Shown: one piece after another, positions 51,901 to 62,367 of the stretch
How the letters are laid out: every line of letters starts with the position of its first letter
How positions within the stretch are numbered: position 1 is the first letter of the stretch
Origin: Owenia fusiformis
Lineage: Eukaryota > Annelida > Polychaeta > Sabellida > Oweniidae
Reading direction: 5' to 3'
Assembly: GCA_903813345.2 (NCBI GenBank)
Contig: CAIIXF020000001.1
Location: 41,755,366-41,819,365, forward strand
Length of the DNA: 64,000 nucleotides
Translations under genes and position numbers: made by a program
Notes under the pieces: model-generated
Database searches by the model: none
Told to the model about the DNA's origin: nothing
What the model saw: only the letters and a program-made list of their open reading frames with translations

Positions 51901-54900
51901 TAGAAATCCTAAGGTTCACTGCTCAGGTGAGGACTTAGAGGATGTTGCAATGGATGCTAGCAAGTAGACTTAAATGTTAAGAGTTTAGAACAACATGTAT
52001 ATAGGCTAATGTTTCCAGAATTACTCACAACAGGCTAAATAAATAAAAACAAGAGAAAAATTAATGGAAATCATAAATTTAACATGGAAAAGTTGAAAAG
52101 TCCCTAAAAGCAACAGGGGATTTTGTGAAAACAACCAGTGAAAACCGCTGTTGCCTGCTGCTAATAAAACCCCTGGTTTCATTTTCAGGTGGTTCTCCCG
52201 GAAAAGTCCCAACCAAGAGGTTAAGTTCAAGTCTGCTGACTCCCAACAACAGTCCTTTGATGAAACAAGTCCTCCTCAAGTCAGCCAGAAAGTCTATGGG
52301 TGCCACACCAGGGCTGAGAGTCCCTGGGGGAAGCTCAAGGAAGTCCACCCCCATAAATGCGATCATCTCTGCATCACACAGACCAAGTCCATTGTTACGA
52401 GATACCACACCTCATAATAGCCCAGTTCCACTTAGCAGCTCTGTATTCAGCCCCTTGAGAGAACAGTCTGAAAGAACAGATTCTACAGGGTCTACAGGTT
52501 TTAGTCCAGGGCCCACTGCACCTATATTTACACCAGAGAGTCAAGGTCAAGCTGGCAGTATATTCACCCCTGATAGTCTAAATGTAGCCCCCACAGTAGA
52601 GAATGTGGTTCCCATGGAGACTGAAAACAATACTCCAGCTACTAGGAAATCATCCAGGTAAGAGTTATAGTGTGACCTAGTCAATGAAGTTAATAATCTT
52701 TTAACATTTTCACCACAGCCACAGTACAGTAGATCCATTCTGGCAAATCCATTCTGGTATTATACCAGAGCGCATTTTATCTGCCATTTGCGAGAGACTG
52801 GTTTACTGAACACGCCGACCCGTTTAAGGGGTGGCACTTTATGTGAGATCAGCTAAGCCAATCAGAGCGCTCCTTACATAATCGATTTGACCCAGATAAT
52901 TTCTTAGTTCATTTCCTATTTTATTGCATGAATTCCGTAATAATTTAGTCATATACAGGGTGTCCCGAAAGTATGGGGCCCCCCCTAGACAGACATATAT
53001 CAATGTCTCCATAGTATGTGTCATATATCATTTTAAAGCTTATCCAAAGTTACATTGATTCACCAAGTATCATGGTTCAACTCTCAAATGTGAAAAAATT
53101 ACAAGCATTTCAAAATTTAGTGTTTGGTCAAAATTAAGTTCAATTTTACACCAAATCACTAGTCAATGTGTCCTCCCGGGCCACCTTAAAAGCAGCAATT
53201 CTTTACGGGTCTGATGAATATTGAGTTGGAAAAAGAGAATGGTGAGGGTAGAGACTCTAAGGAAACTCTTCTAAAGTCCCTTAACAGGTTTTAAGAGGGT
53301 TATACAATTCCACACCCCTATTTGAAGGGCTTTTAAGGTCATATCTGAAAATAATTGCTGCTGTTAACATGGCCAAGGGGGGACACATTGACTAGTAATG
53401 TGGTGTAAAATTGAACTTTATTTTGACAAAACACTAACTTTTAAAACGACTGCAACTTTTTCCCATTTGGGAGTTAAACCATGATACTTGGCAAATCAAT
53501 GTAACTTTGGATAAGCTTTAAAATGATATATGACACATACTATGAGGACACTGGAATATGTCTGCCTAGGGGGGGCCCCGTACTTTCGGGACACCCTGTA
53601 TATGTTATAAAACCATTGAATAAAAAACTATTGTTGTGTTTGTTTTATTGTCAAGAGTTCCTATGAGCCCTGATCAAATCGAGAATGATTTTTTTGCAGA
53701 CTACTTTTTTCATAACAAGTGTACAATTTCGCCATCTCAAGAAACTTCACGGGAATGAAAATTTGTGACTGAATTTCAGCTTAGTAAGGTCTTTGGGTTG
53801 TCAAATGAGGAATGATCGTCATGGTTTGGTGGTTTGTGTGCTGGCAGCTTGTGTCTGCAAATAATTACCGGACTTTGAGGAGCTTAAACAGTGAAACCAA
53901 TTGTGGAGTGGCAATCCATAGAAATCTGTCAATCATGATGAAGTAGTTGTAAAGCATCTTTTGATTCTCCCGTCGATAAAGCTGGCCGAGGAACGAATAT
54001 AACTGCATGTTCAATCGTGGTTACTTTTGAAGGATAAAGACAAAGGCTATATCACGATGTGGAAAATCAAATGCATAGAATATTATATATAACACCAAAC
54101 TGACTATGGTTTATTTCATTCCAGGAAAAGCAATGCAACAACCTCAGATCAATGTAGCATATTAGAAGAAAGTAGTTCCAGTGATCCCTTTGCCAAATAC
54201 CTCAAACCTTCATCCCCACAAATAAATGGTAAGATACATTATGAATAAAATATATGTTGGTATTATGCTATGGTTTTTACCAAGAAAGATATTACCAATA
54301 TAGTAATATGACAATTATTTCTGGTGAAGCCACTTTTACCTTAATCTTTTTCAGAAGAACATATGGATGTTGATACAGGTGGCAACACTGCTGATATAGA
54401 GCAGGATGAGGAAATGCCAGCCCAGATGAAGAAGAATCTTACGTCAATCTTTGATGACCAAGTCTCTGCAAAGAAAATCAAACACAATTCAGGTATTTTC
54501 ATTACTTGGAGAATCTGCTTAAATTATTTTTTTAAATATAATGTTTCTGAACATTTCTTTTAGAACTCTCAGAAATGTTCAGAAACATTGACATACGTAT
54601 TATGATAACTTTTTTGACACTTATAATAGCTTGACATGCATTGTCACTTTTGACCAGTCTTGAATTATAACAATATGTAGTCTCAGTCTTTGAATCCTAT
54701 GCATGGGTCTTATGCATTTTGACTTATAATTTTGTGCATATCAGAGGCGGACTCCTTTAGAAAAACACACAATTTGTATTCATTTAGTTTTCTATTTATA
54801 AGTATGCAACATCTTTAATTCCCAGGTCCATTACCAAAGAAAACTCCAGCCTCATTATCATGTCGTACCAGAAGAAGTGTCCACTTTATGTCTTCTAAGT

Positions 54901-56647
54901 TGTCTCCAGAACGAGACCAGGATGAAATTGCAACCAGACTGCCTCTAACACCCTTCAATAGGTCTTCTCTAGGTATGTTTCATAGCACTGTATTGGTTTT
55001 GTACTACAGTCTAGGTAGTTGACTGCAATGGGCTGATATTGGAATTGAACTCAATGAGCTACCCTACCTGGACTATGAATCATTTGCTAAACTATATATA
55101 AGGGACTGATCAGAGGCACAATCTTGGTTCTCTACAGACTTTTTTGTGGATGGTGTTGGGTGGTTGATGTTGGGCAGTTGACATTCAGCATCTGTAACAA
55201 ATGGCAGGTGGTGGCATTGGGCAAGTTAATGCCTCGTTTAATTTTGAGTGGTAGGTTTGAAATCTTTATATATGTCACACTCAAACATGTACACAAACTT
55301 TAATTAAATTGCAGTGAAAGAGAAGAGACGAAGCCGACTAGACAGTGGTAGTTCACTGGGGAAGTCAGGTATGGACAGTCACCTGTTGTTCACCCCTGAA
55401 GCTGAGTCCAAACCTAAGGTAAACCCAGACACAGTATCTCCTGCCACCAGGTTTGCCAATCTCAGAGTGGGACATACACCTGCACCAAGCTCCACCAAAA
55501 ACCTGGTGAGTTTTCTTGTGGCACTTAAAATTTCGAATTGATAATCATCTTATTAGTGATTGAGTATCTAAGATGTTGAAATGTAGTCCAAGAAAAAGAG
55601 ATGAAATGATTGGATATATGGAAAAAGATTAGGCCGAGAAATTAGGGATTGCATCAAGCTTTTTGCATGAAGTTAAAATTAAGAAAGGTTAGTGCTCTGT
55701 TCAGATTTAGTTAGTCACACTTACCTCTGGCTTCCACAAATAAAATGCTGAGGAACTTTCATGGCCTTTTATAAAAAATTGTACTTGAAATTAATATCAG
55801 CTAAAATTAAGATGTTTTCTTTCAGGGTTCCCTGCTGTTTACTCCCCCACCCCCCAGCAATGAGGCTAGTCTGTTATTCACCCCCATGCCCCAGAGTGAA
55901 ACTAATACTGAGAATACAAATCTCATGTGCTTCTCCCCCCTCGAGGAACCAAGTGCTGCACAAATCAGGTAAACTCATTAATCATGAGACCAGAAAAAAT
56001 CCATTAGCCCAACCAGCAACACTTATTGAAGGAATTATAGAAACAAGACTATTTTTCTGTTTTTACAAGATATGAGGTGACAACCTCAGGTTAACTTTGA
56101 ATTGGTGCAAAAAGGGTCAAAATTGTGTGACATATGGAATTGGTAATAAAATGCAACCTGAATGACTCATGTGACCTTTCTGAAATAGTTTACCTCATTA
56201 GAATAGTCTATATAACATATGAGTTGTCTTCATTTATTTCAGTTATAATCAGATACACGAAATTTGATTAACTCAAGGGGTTTCATTAGCAGCAGGCAAA
56301 AGGCGATTTTCACCGGTTGTTTTTACAAAATCACCTGTTTTCAACTTTTCCATGTTAAATTAATGATTTCCATTAATTTTGCCAGTTGTTTTCATTTATT
56401 TAGCCTGTTGTGAGAAATTCTAGTGAAACCCCTGTCTACATGTTTAAAATTCAACCAGTCCAGATGGAAACTTAAATTGACTCCACTGTCAACTTAAACT
56501 GTGCTTATGTCGCACCATGATTTTAGCATTTCATCTAACCATTTATGAATTACAATGTATTTCTGTTTTGATTCCAGAAACCAACAGGATCAGATTTCAT
56601 CTCCATTGCGGAGATCGAGCAGAAAATCACGGGTCAGCTTGCTGTAA
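42933..56647 (+). CDS. DLGAP5: HURP / disks large-associated protein 5
   Basis: Mitotic microtubule-binding protein that stabilises kinetochore fibres in vertebrates. 21 exons: 42933-43128, 43990-44162, 45045-45185, 45448-45544, 45949-46258, 46499-46596, 46806-47173, 47473-47942, 48488-48567, 49667-49774, 50002-50145, 50499-50659, 51252-51374, 51743-51926, 52189-52657, 54125-54228, 54355-54492, 54826-54972, 55315-55505, 55826-55968, 56578-56647. All phases agree, giving 3915 bp and 1304 residues, against about 850 in human. Recognisable blocks: a basic N-terminus; LKKWKEERDLKTK followed by KGTFKVSH; RSFAPDDFKFSAP (about 257-270); and the GKAP-type domain at about 680-870 (HNVPYFRALVRSETKQF, then RFKQFVGLIDNSEF, then DLQGFWDMIYFQ), closing with FDAGFFKVSSPVR. 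The extra length is Ser/Thr-Pro-rich sequence in the middle and tail with repeated LLFTP/IFTP motifs, plausible proline-directed kinase sites. An AATAAA lies at 57084-57089. Confidence 0.95.
45757..45916. mobile_element. 160-bp pogo-like MITE, TA TSD
   Basis: CAGTAAAACCTGTATAAGTG ... TTTACAGGTTTCACTG, with TA at both edges (45755-45756, 45917-45918). Interior AGTGTTCCACTTATAGAGG repeats. It lies 32 bases upstream of DLGAP5 exon 5, so its right end is close to the splice acceptor. Confidence 0.85.
48012..48275 (+). repeat. Tandem repeat of about 130 bp, DLGAP5 intron 8
   Basis: Two units that open with ACCTTCTCAAGGT, then AAAAAGGT(C/A)TTTTT, CAACTT, AAATTGACCAA, AAATCATCT(G/A)CAAGTTC and TCAGAA. 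Same family as the array at 49005-49415, on the other side of exon 9. Confidence 0.75.
49005..49415 (+). repeat. Tandem repeat of about 130 bp, DLGAP5 intron 9
   Basis: Three to four units containing TTTTCAAAATCATCTACAAG, TCAGAAGTTCA, ATCTGACTTTA, GATTTGAGATTTG and CTCAAGGT, in the same order and orientation as 48012-48275. The copies are diverged but alignable by eye. Confidence 0.75.
52018..52180 (-). mobile_element. MITE in DLGAP5 intron 14
   Basis: About 160 bp containing CTCACAACAGGCTAAATAAA, ATTAATGGAAATCAT, AACATGGAAAAGTTGAAAA and TTTTGTGAAAACAACC, ending TAATAAAACCCCTG. The same sequence occurs inverted at 56273-56443. Its end is only about 9 bases from the acceptor of exon 15. Confidence 0.75.
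52956..53598. mobile_element. 643-bp fold-back MITE with mariner-like TIRs
   Basis: CAGGGTGTCCCGAAAGTATG ... GTACTTTCGGGACACCCTG with TA (in fact TATA) at both ends. The arms are long: ATGACACATACTATG, AAGCTTATCCAAAGTTACAT and GTCAATGTGTCC each recur inverted. It is in DLGAP5 intron 15. A single similar end occurs near 28448-28468. Confidence 0.85.
56273..56443 (+). mobile_element. MITE in the last DLGAP5 intron
   Basis: AGGGGTTTCATTAGCAGCAG ... GAGAAATTCTAGTGAAACCCCT. The two ends are inverted copies (AGGGGTTTCA/TGAAACCCCT), and the interior matches 52018-52180 in reverse. No protein. Confidence 0.75.
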
Positions 56648-57119
56648 ATAGATATAGAGTACAATAGATGGTGCTTAAACTGCTAAAGAGATGCATATAG
56701 AGGGATAGCAATCGATGCACTGAGATTGAAAGAACAACTTTGCAATATTCTAGAAAGTGGATGACACTTTGTACATAAAAGATCCCAGTGTCTTTTGTAA
56801 ATAATAGAGATTACTAATTGCTCATACAAAGAAAAGCTTTATTTTCTGATTACCTCAAAAATTGTCAGAAATTGAATTGGTTTATGGCTTGTTACAGTGA
56901 ACTGCTCACTGTAATTGGTGAATGTCGAAAGAATGGAACTAAGAAGTGATATATTATTATACAAATTCTACCTGATACTTAACTTGTCTAACATAACATG
57001 CAAAAGGGTGTTCCCCCAGTGACGGAAAACCAAAATAATTTTTCCTGACCTGAAAAAGTTGGGGGATTTATAATCGTATGATAAATAAAAACACTCATTT
57101 TACATGTATGCACAAATTG

Positions 57120-57370
57120 GAAAAATTACATTGTACACAAGCAGTCATTACATTTCATTGTGCTCGAGCAGACACAACATTCTATACAAGCATGGACTTT
57201 CTGTCTTGAGAGCCCATAATACAAGCAAACATAACATAACATTGCATTCAAGCAGACAAATTGTATACAAGAAGATACAATATTACATTGTATAAGCAGA
57301 CATAACATTACATTGTATACAAACAGACATAACATTACATTGTATACAAGATATAATATTACATTGTAGA
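57120..57370. repeat. Tandem repeat ACATTGTATACAAGCAGACATA
   Basis: About nine imperfect units of 22-30 bp built from ATTACATTGTATACAAGC and AGACATAAC, downstream of the DLGAP5 stop. Possibly within its 3' end, or just past it. Confidence 0.75.
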
Positions 57371-57682
57371 CTATAAAGTTATACACGTATGTAATAATCA
57401 GTTTTTGAGCTTCATCATGCTAAAACTTTTAGATATAATAATCTCATTACTTAACTTGAAAATGTGCAAATGGCCCAAAATTGTCCAACTTTAAAACTCA
57501 ATGATGTTCAGTTCATTAGACATAACAGTGAAATAATCTGTATCTTTCTTATTGAGTTTTTTCAATATCCAGTTTGTGCAGCTAAATATATTTTATGCTT
57601 TAGATTGTACAACATGTCATACGCATTCTACTTTTTAATTCTGTAGCTGTTTTGATATCAGACATTGAGAATGATGGCCAGA

Positions 57683-58330
57683 TATATAGAGGTTATTTAA
57701 TGGGAGGGATGGAATATGGATTTTATTCCGAGGGAAAATATGATATTGGCCAAGGAAAATATCATATTGACCTAGGGCGATAGCCCGAGTGTCAATATAT
57801 TTTCTGAGGCCAATATCATATTTTCTCAAGGAATAAATCCATATTCCATCACGACCATCAATAACCTATTTATTTCATAATATTTTTTTTTCAATTTTTG
57901 TATGTCATCATCCAATGATTGTGACATAAAATTATACAATTTATCATATAACATTTTCAACTTTTATTCATGAAACGTCTTAATGAAACATGTGGATGTA
58001 GAATGGGCCTACATGTATGTACTTTTCAAGAATGTCTACATCTTATTCCATACTGTACATATCAGTCATTACTCTTGAGAACTGTCACTAATTTCAATAA
58101 TTTCAATTTTCCAAACGATTTTTTTACTTCCTGTAGAGATGTGCTAGACGAAAAGCGTAAAACTCAAGAGAAATTACCGGGAATATTTCTGATACGGGAT
58201 CTGATACGGGATTTTTGCTGATACGGGATCCAATACAGGATCTGATACGGGATCTGATACGGGATTTTTCAAATAACACTTTTATTCCCTGTTATTTTCC
58301 CAGGGAAAACATGTTATTATGGAATAATGT
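57683..58330 (+). mobile_element. Hairpin-head element with internal GATACGGGATCT array
   Basis: Hairpin head about 57683-57870: GGAATATGGATTTTATTCC, then AATATGATATTGGCC and the inverted copies, with the loop GGGCGATAGCCCGAG. Then a body ending CCAGGGAAAACATGTTATTATGGAATAA. Near the far end, 58187-58272 is a tandem array of (T)CTGATACGGGA units. Its head matches that of 60612-61036. Confidence 0.75.
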
Positions 58331-59126
58331 ATGTTATTACTGACAGTACTGTATTATTTTTTTATATTTAATTTCTGTTAAATTGATGTAAACTGTCTGA
58401 ATAGTATAAATATACAAAAATAAGATACTAGTATAAGAATTATTTGTTCTGTGTAGTATTGCTTATACATTCAGAATCAATGAAATGGACAGAGACCAGA
58501 GAACTTCTTCTTTGGGATCAGTTCACTCTTGAATGAATATAGTCAACCATATCCTATCACATATTTTATGCAGTTTGTTTGCTGTCTTGAATACAGATAC
58601 TACACATGAGCTAGGATAATTGGATTCTTTACTACATTCAGTATATTGTATAAAGGTTTAACGATTTGAGTGCCCTTCCAATTGTATTCGTACCTCACTT
58701 GAAATACTCAATTCTGATTGGTTACTTAAAAGTGAACAATAGGTTCTGTTGACCACAACTTTTGAAAAAATAAAAAATTTTGAAAAAATGTTTGGGAAAT
58801 AATTCCAGTTTTTGGTAAGTCCTTTGAAATGAAAGTCATAAAAACACAAGAAATACAATCCAAAATATAACATGACCATTGACCAAGGTGTAACAAATAG
58901 CAGGATCACGCTGCGGTACTAATAAGGCCTGCCTACCAGGCATGTCATTTGACACACTGACAAACAGCACTCTTATTTTAAAATGGCAGGAGGAGAGGAC
59001 ACAGCTCCAAATTATACAAAATACTGATGTCATCACTTCTACAAGAGCCAAAATATTAGACATTTGTAGACACTAATATATAATTGGACTTGTATTGGAG
59101 TTTGGAGTTACATTATAGGAGGTGAA

Positions 59127-59178
59127 ATGAAGACTTGGACCATTAACTTTTACCTACTCTTATTAGCCATTATTAATG
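59127..59178 (+). CDS. Possible signal-peptide first exon
   Basis: ATG in good context (GGTGAAATGA) followed by MKTWTINFYLLLLAIIN, which looks like a secretion signal, then a strong donor (AATG|GTAAGT) in phase 1. The only compatible downstream exon I found, 59876-59949 after TTTTCTGTTACAG, would give a 41-residue protein ending in a stop, which is unconvincing. It may be chance, or the start of a gene whose other exons I could not see. Confidence 0.2.
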
Positions 59179-60285
59179 GTAAGTTTATTTGAGCTTTTTT
59201 AATTGTTTGGTTTATGCTTCTAAAATTATACAAAATACTTGGAAATAAGATCAGTTTCTTCCATTAGGCAGTACCACTTTAGTGATGCTAACTGAGCTTT
59301 CAACTAAATACCCATGTGCATAATTAATGAGGAAAGAAACTACTGTTCATTTCATACCCTATGCCACTTACATCTATAAACTTGTGCCATTTGAGAATTT
59401 CTGGTACATGAAATCTAATAAATGTTTTAATATTAACAGAAAGGGGTTGTTTCAAATTTAATGGATGGTTCAAATTGCAAGCTGTTTTCTAATTTGGCAT
59501 ATTTGGGGTCAGATTGAGACCTTTAAATTAAAATAAAGTCTTAATATCTGAATATGTTGCATTCTTTCCTTTTAAAGCCCAATAAAAAATTAAAAATTAA
59601 AGCTCAATAAATGCCCCTTGGACCACATAAAGAATGGGCTTTACTGCGGGAAAATATGGTGTGTAGATACTAAATAACTCCCCTCTGTTGTCATGGTAAC
59701 AGTTTCATTCCACATTGTGAATCATAACAATCTCAGTTTTAGCAACTGAATAAAGACACACATAATTAAAAGTATGTACTTTACTCGATTTTAAAGAATT
59801 TACATGTATTTAACAAAATACACATTTATTTTACAAAAATTGAATTTATTTATACTGGTAGTTTTTCTGTTACAGTCTTTGACAAAGTTTTATGTGGCAA
59901 ATGTTTACAAGTAGAATTCTTTATTTACACCTTCCTAACATATTTGTAATAATTGTACCTTCCATTTTCTCATTAAAATCTGTCCATAATTTAACAAGAC
60001 AAGATAATAGATTTGAATAATTTCAATAAATTTCTGTTCTTTGATTTGCTTTGAATTTCTGTCATAACATTTTGTTTTTCTATACTTTTGTTATTGTAAG
60101 TCGTGAGAGTGACTGACATACGTGGCATTCAAAACATCAAAACAGTTTTACAACTGGGAATAAAAACCATCTAGTTCTTAGCCCAATAGTAGGCATAGTT
60201 CATTTCTGGTTCATGTGTTCATATACACTGATAAACAGGTCCTGAGCCTGAGAAATGTAAAGAAATGTTCTGTGTTCTATCGAGA

Positions 60286-62251
60286 TCATTGCTTCCCTGC
60301 ACGGAGATCTGGTAAATCTGTTATGCCATCTTTGTTTATACATCGAACTTTAAATGTTGGGAGGTTTACTATGAATCGCTTCTGTACCTGAAATCATGAA
60401 AAATAGATCCATTGTAACTTGTTAGACTAAAACTAATCACATTTAAATACAGAGATGAATGGAAATAGTATGGAATTTAATTCAACAGTAAAGGTATTGA
60501 ATGCAAATATATTCATGATTGTAATAAGGAAGTGTCAAGTGTTTTACCATTGAACACCTCAAAATATGAACACTTTTATCTCCATATTTGAATATCCGAT
60601 CTATTTCAAGTATATATAGGTTATTTACCGGGAGGGATTGAATATGGGTTTTATTCTGAGGGACAATATGATATTGACCGAAGGATAATATGATATTGAC
60701 TGAGGGAACGCAGCGACCGAATGTCAATATCATATAGCCCAAGGTCAATATCATATTTTCCGAGGAATAAAACCCATATTCAATTATTATTATTATTATT
60801 CCATAATACACCCTTTTTAAAATGCTACATTTGGATAATGCAAATAACCGGGAAACAGAAAATAGGTTAATAATTGCTCCAATACGATTTTTTCCCGGGG
60901 ATAATACGATTTTTTCATGTAATACGCTCTAATGCGATTTTTTTCCTGGGGACAATACGATTTTTTCATGTAATATGATTCAATACGATTTTTATTCCTT
61001 CATATTTCCCTGGGAAAACAGTAGTATTATGGAATAAAAAGGTTTATTCCATAGTTAGCATGATATTCATAGGATAACATGTGAAAATAAAAACGGTATT
61101 TTTGTAATCAGTGGTAAAATATGATATTTTTGACAAATTTTCACATAACCATAACATACGGTTTTTTAGCCATGACATACGACGTCGTATGCGATGGTTT
61201 ATGGATTTTTGCTACTTCAGACTCAAAACGAGGCTAAGTGTCAACATCGCCGGATCGTTCAGAAATTCGAATTAAATAACTTAATTTCCGACGATTCTGA
61301 TGATGACTTTAACTATGGAATAAAAAGAACATCCTATGATTTACTCGTGATATGATTTTAATCCACTCATGGATATTGATATCTGCACTCTCTCGCTACG
61401 CTCGCTCGTGCAGATATCATATCCATTCGTGGATAAAAATCATACTCATAAATCATAGGATATCCTCTATATATTTCATGAAAATGTCTTAATGTGAAAA
61501 TCTCCAAGTGTGAATATCTCTCTCAACATGATAACCTATCAATGTGAACATATTTCAATGTGCAAAGCTGGACCAAGTAATTTACTGTAGTGTACACAAA
61601 TCAAAGATATTGTCCTACCTCATCTATACACTGATGTAATAGTTTAATAGCCCCTTCTTGTGTAACATCTGCAATCAGAAGAAATAAATAATATAAAGTC
61701 TGTAATGATCAACAATTCAAAACAATTTGTATTGTTAACATGTACATTGATGAACAATCTTTTAGCCATGAGCAGTATCTCATGAAATATTTATAAAAAT
61801 GAGAGAATACTGTAGATACATACATTACTTTTGTATTCTTATCAAAATAACAATGTGTGGGAACACACATGCATAGGATTTATTACAGAATATCTTCAAG
61901 ACATTTTAAACTATTACTAAATGATCAAGACTATTAAAGCAAAGAGTATCTGTAATTTGATTGGTGCCACCTAGAGAGGTATTGAATTGTGGACCAATCA
62001 GAAAAAACATACTCATATTCAGGTAGTAATGTCTACAAGTTATATGTGAAAAGTTAATGTGAGAAAATATGCAAGAGTTATGACCCACCATCTCTGTAAT
62101 ATCTGTCTAATAAACTGAGTACGAAGAATGACCCGTAGCCATGTGCAGCAAATGGGGCCTCAATAAGGGCTGCTAAGTAATCCATGTAGAACAAGGAAGG
62201 ACCATCTGTCTCATCATAGCCACCAATTAGCATGTTAACCTGGTATGGAGT
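60286..62251 (-). CDS. PSMB2: Proteasome subunit beta type-2, last three exons
   Basis: Non-catalytic beta-ring subunit of the 20S proteasome (beta-4 position). Exons 62089-62251, 61619-61668 and 60286-60387 join in phases 1 and 0 and encode the C-terminal 104 residues. Visible: [43 protein letters not shown], then [14 protein letters not shown] and the terminus LRAGKQ. Compared with the human protein this is the second half, at nearly the same length. The acceptor at 62252 shows at least one upstream exon, which must lie past the window end. The 1.2-kb last intron is filled by two fold-back composite elements. A minus-strand AATAAA near 59920 could end the transcript. It converges on DLGAP5. 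Confidence 0.95.
60612..61036 (+). mobile_element. Hairpin-head element with internal AATACGATTTTTT array
   Basis: Head about 60612-60785: GGTTATTTACCGGGAGGGAT, AATATGGGTTTTATTC and inverted copies; loop GAGGGAACGCAGCGACCGA. The body ends TCCCTGGGAAAACAGTAGTATTATGGAATAA, matching the end of 57683-58330. Its array at about 60878-61000 repeats AATACGATTTTTTC with spacers, a different unit from the sister copy. Confidence 0.75.
61043..61478 (+). mobile_element. Hairpin-head composite element, copy C
   Basis: TTTATTCCATAGTTAGCATG ... AATCATAGGATATCCTCTAT. Very close to 14911-15344 throughout, with the CGCTACGCTCGCTCGTGCAG loop intact and a few bases lost from the last stem (ATCATACTCATAAATC). 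It directly abuts the preceding element. Confidence 0.85.
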
Positions 62252-62367
62252 CTGAAAATGAGCAAAGATTTGAAAGGTGTTAAATCAGGATTTCTACAAG
62301 AGAAATATGTTCGGAAAGAAATTCACAACAATTTCCGGGCAAAAATCCAGATTTTTGTGACTTTGTA

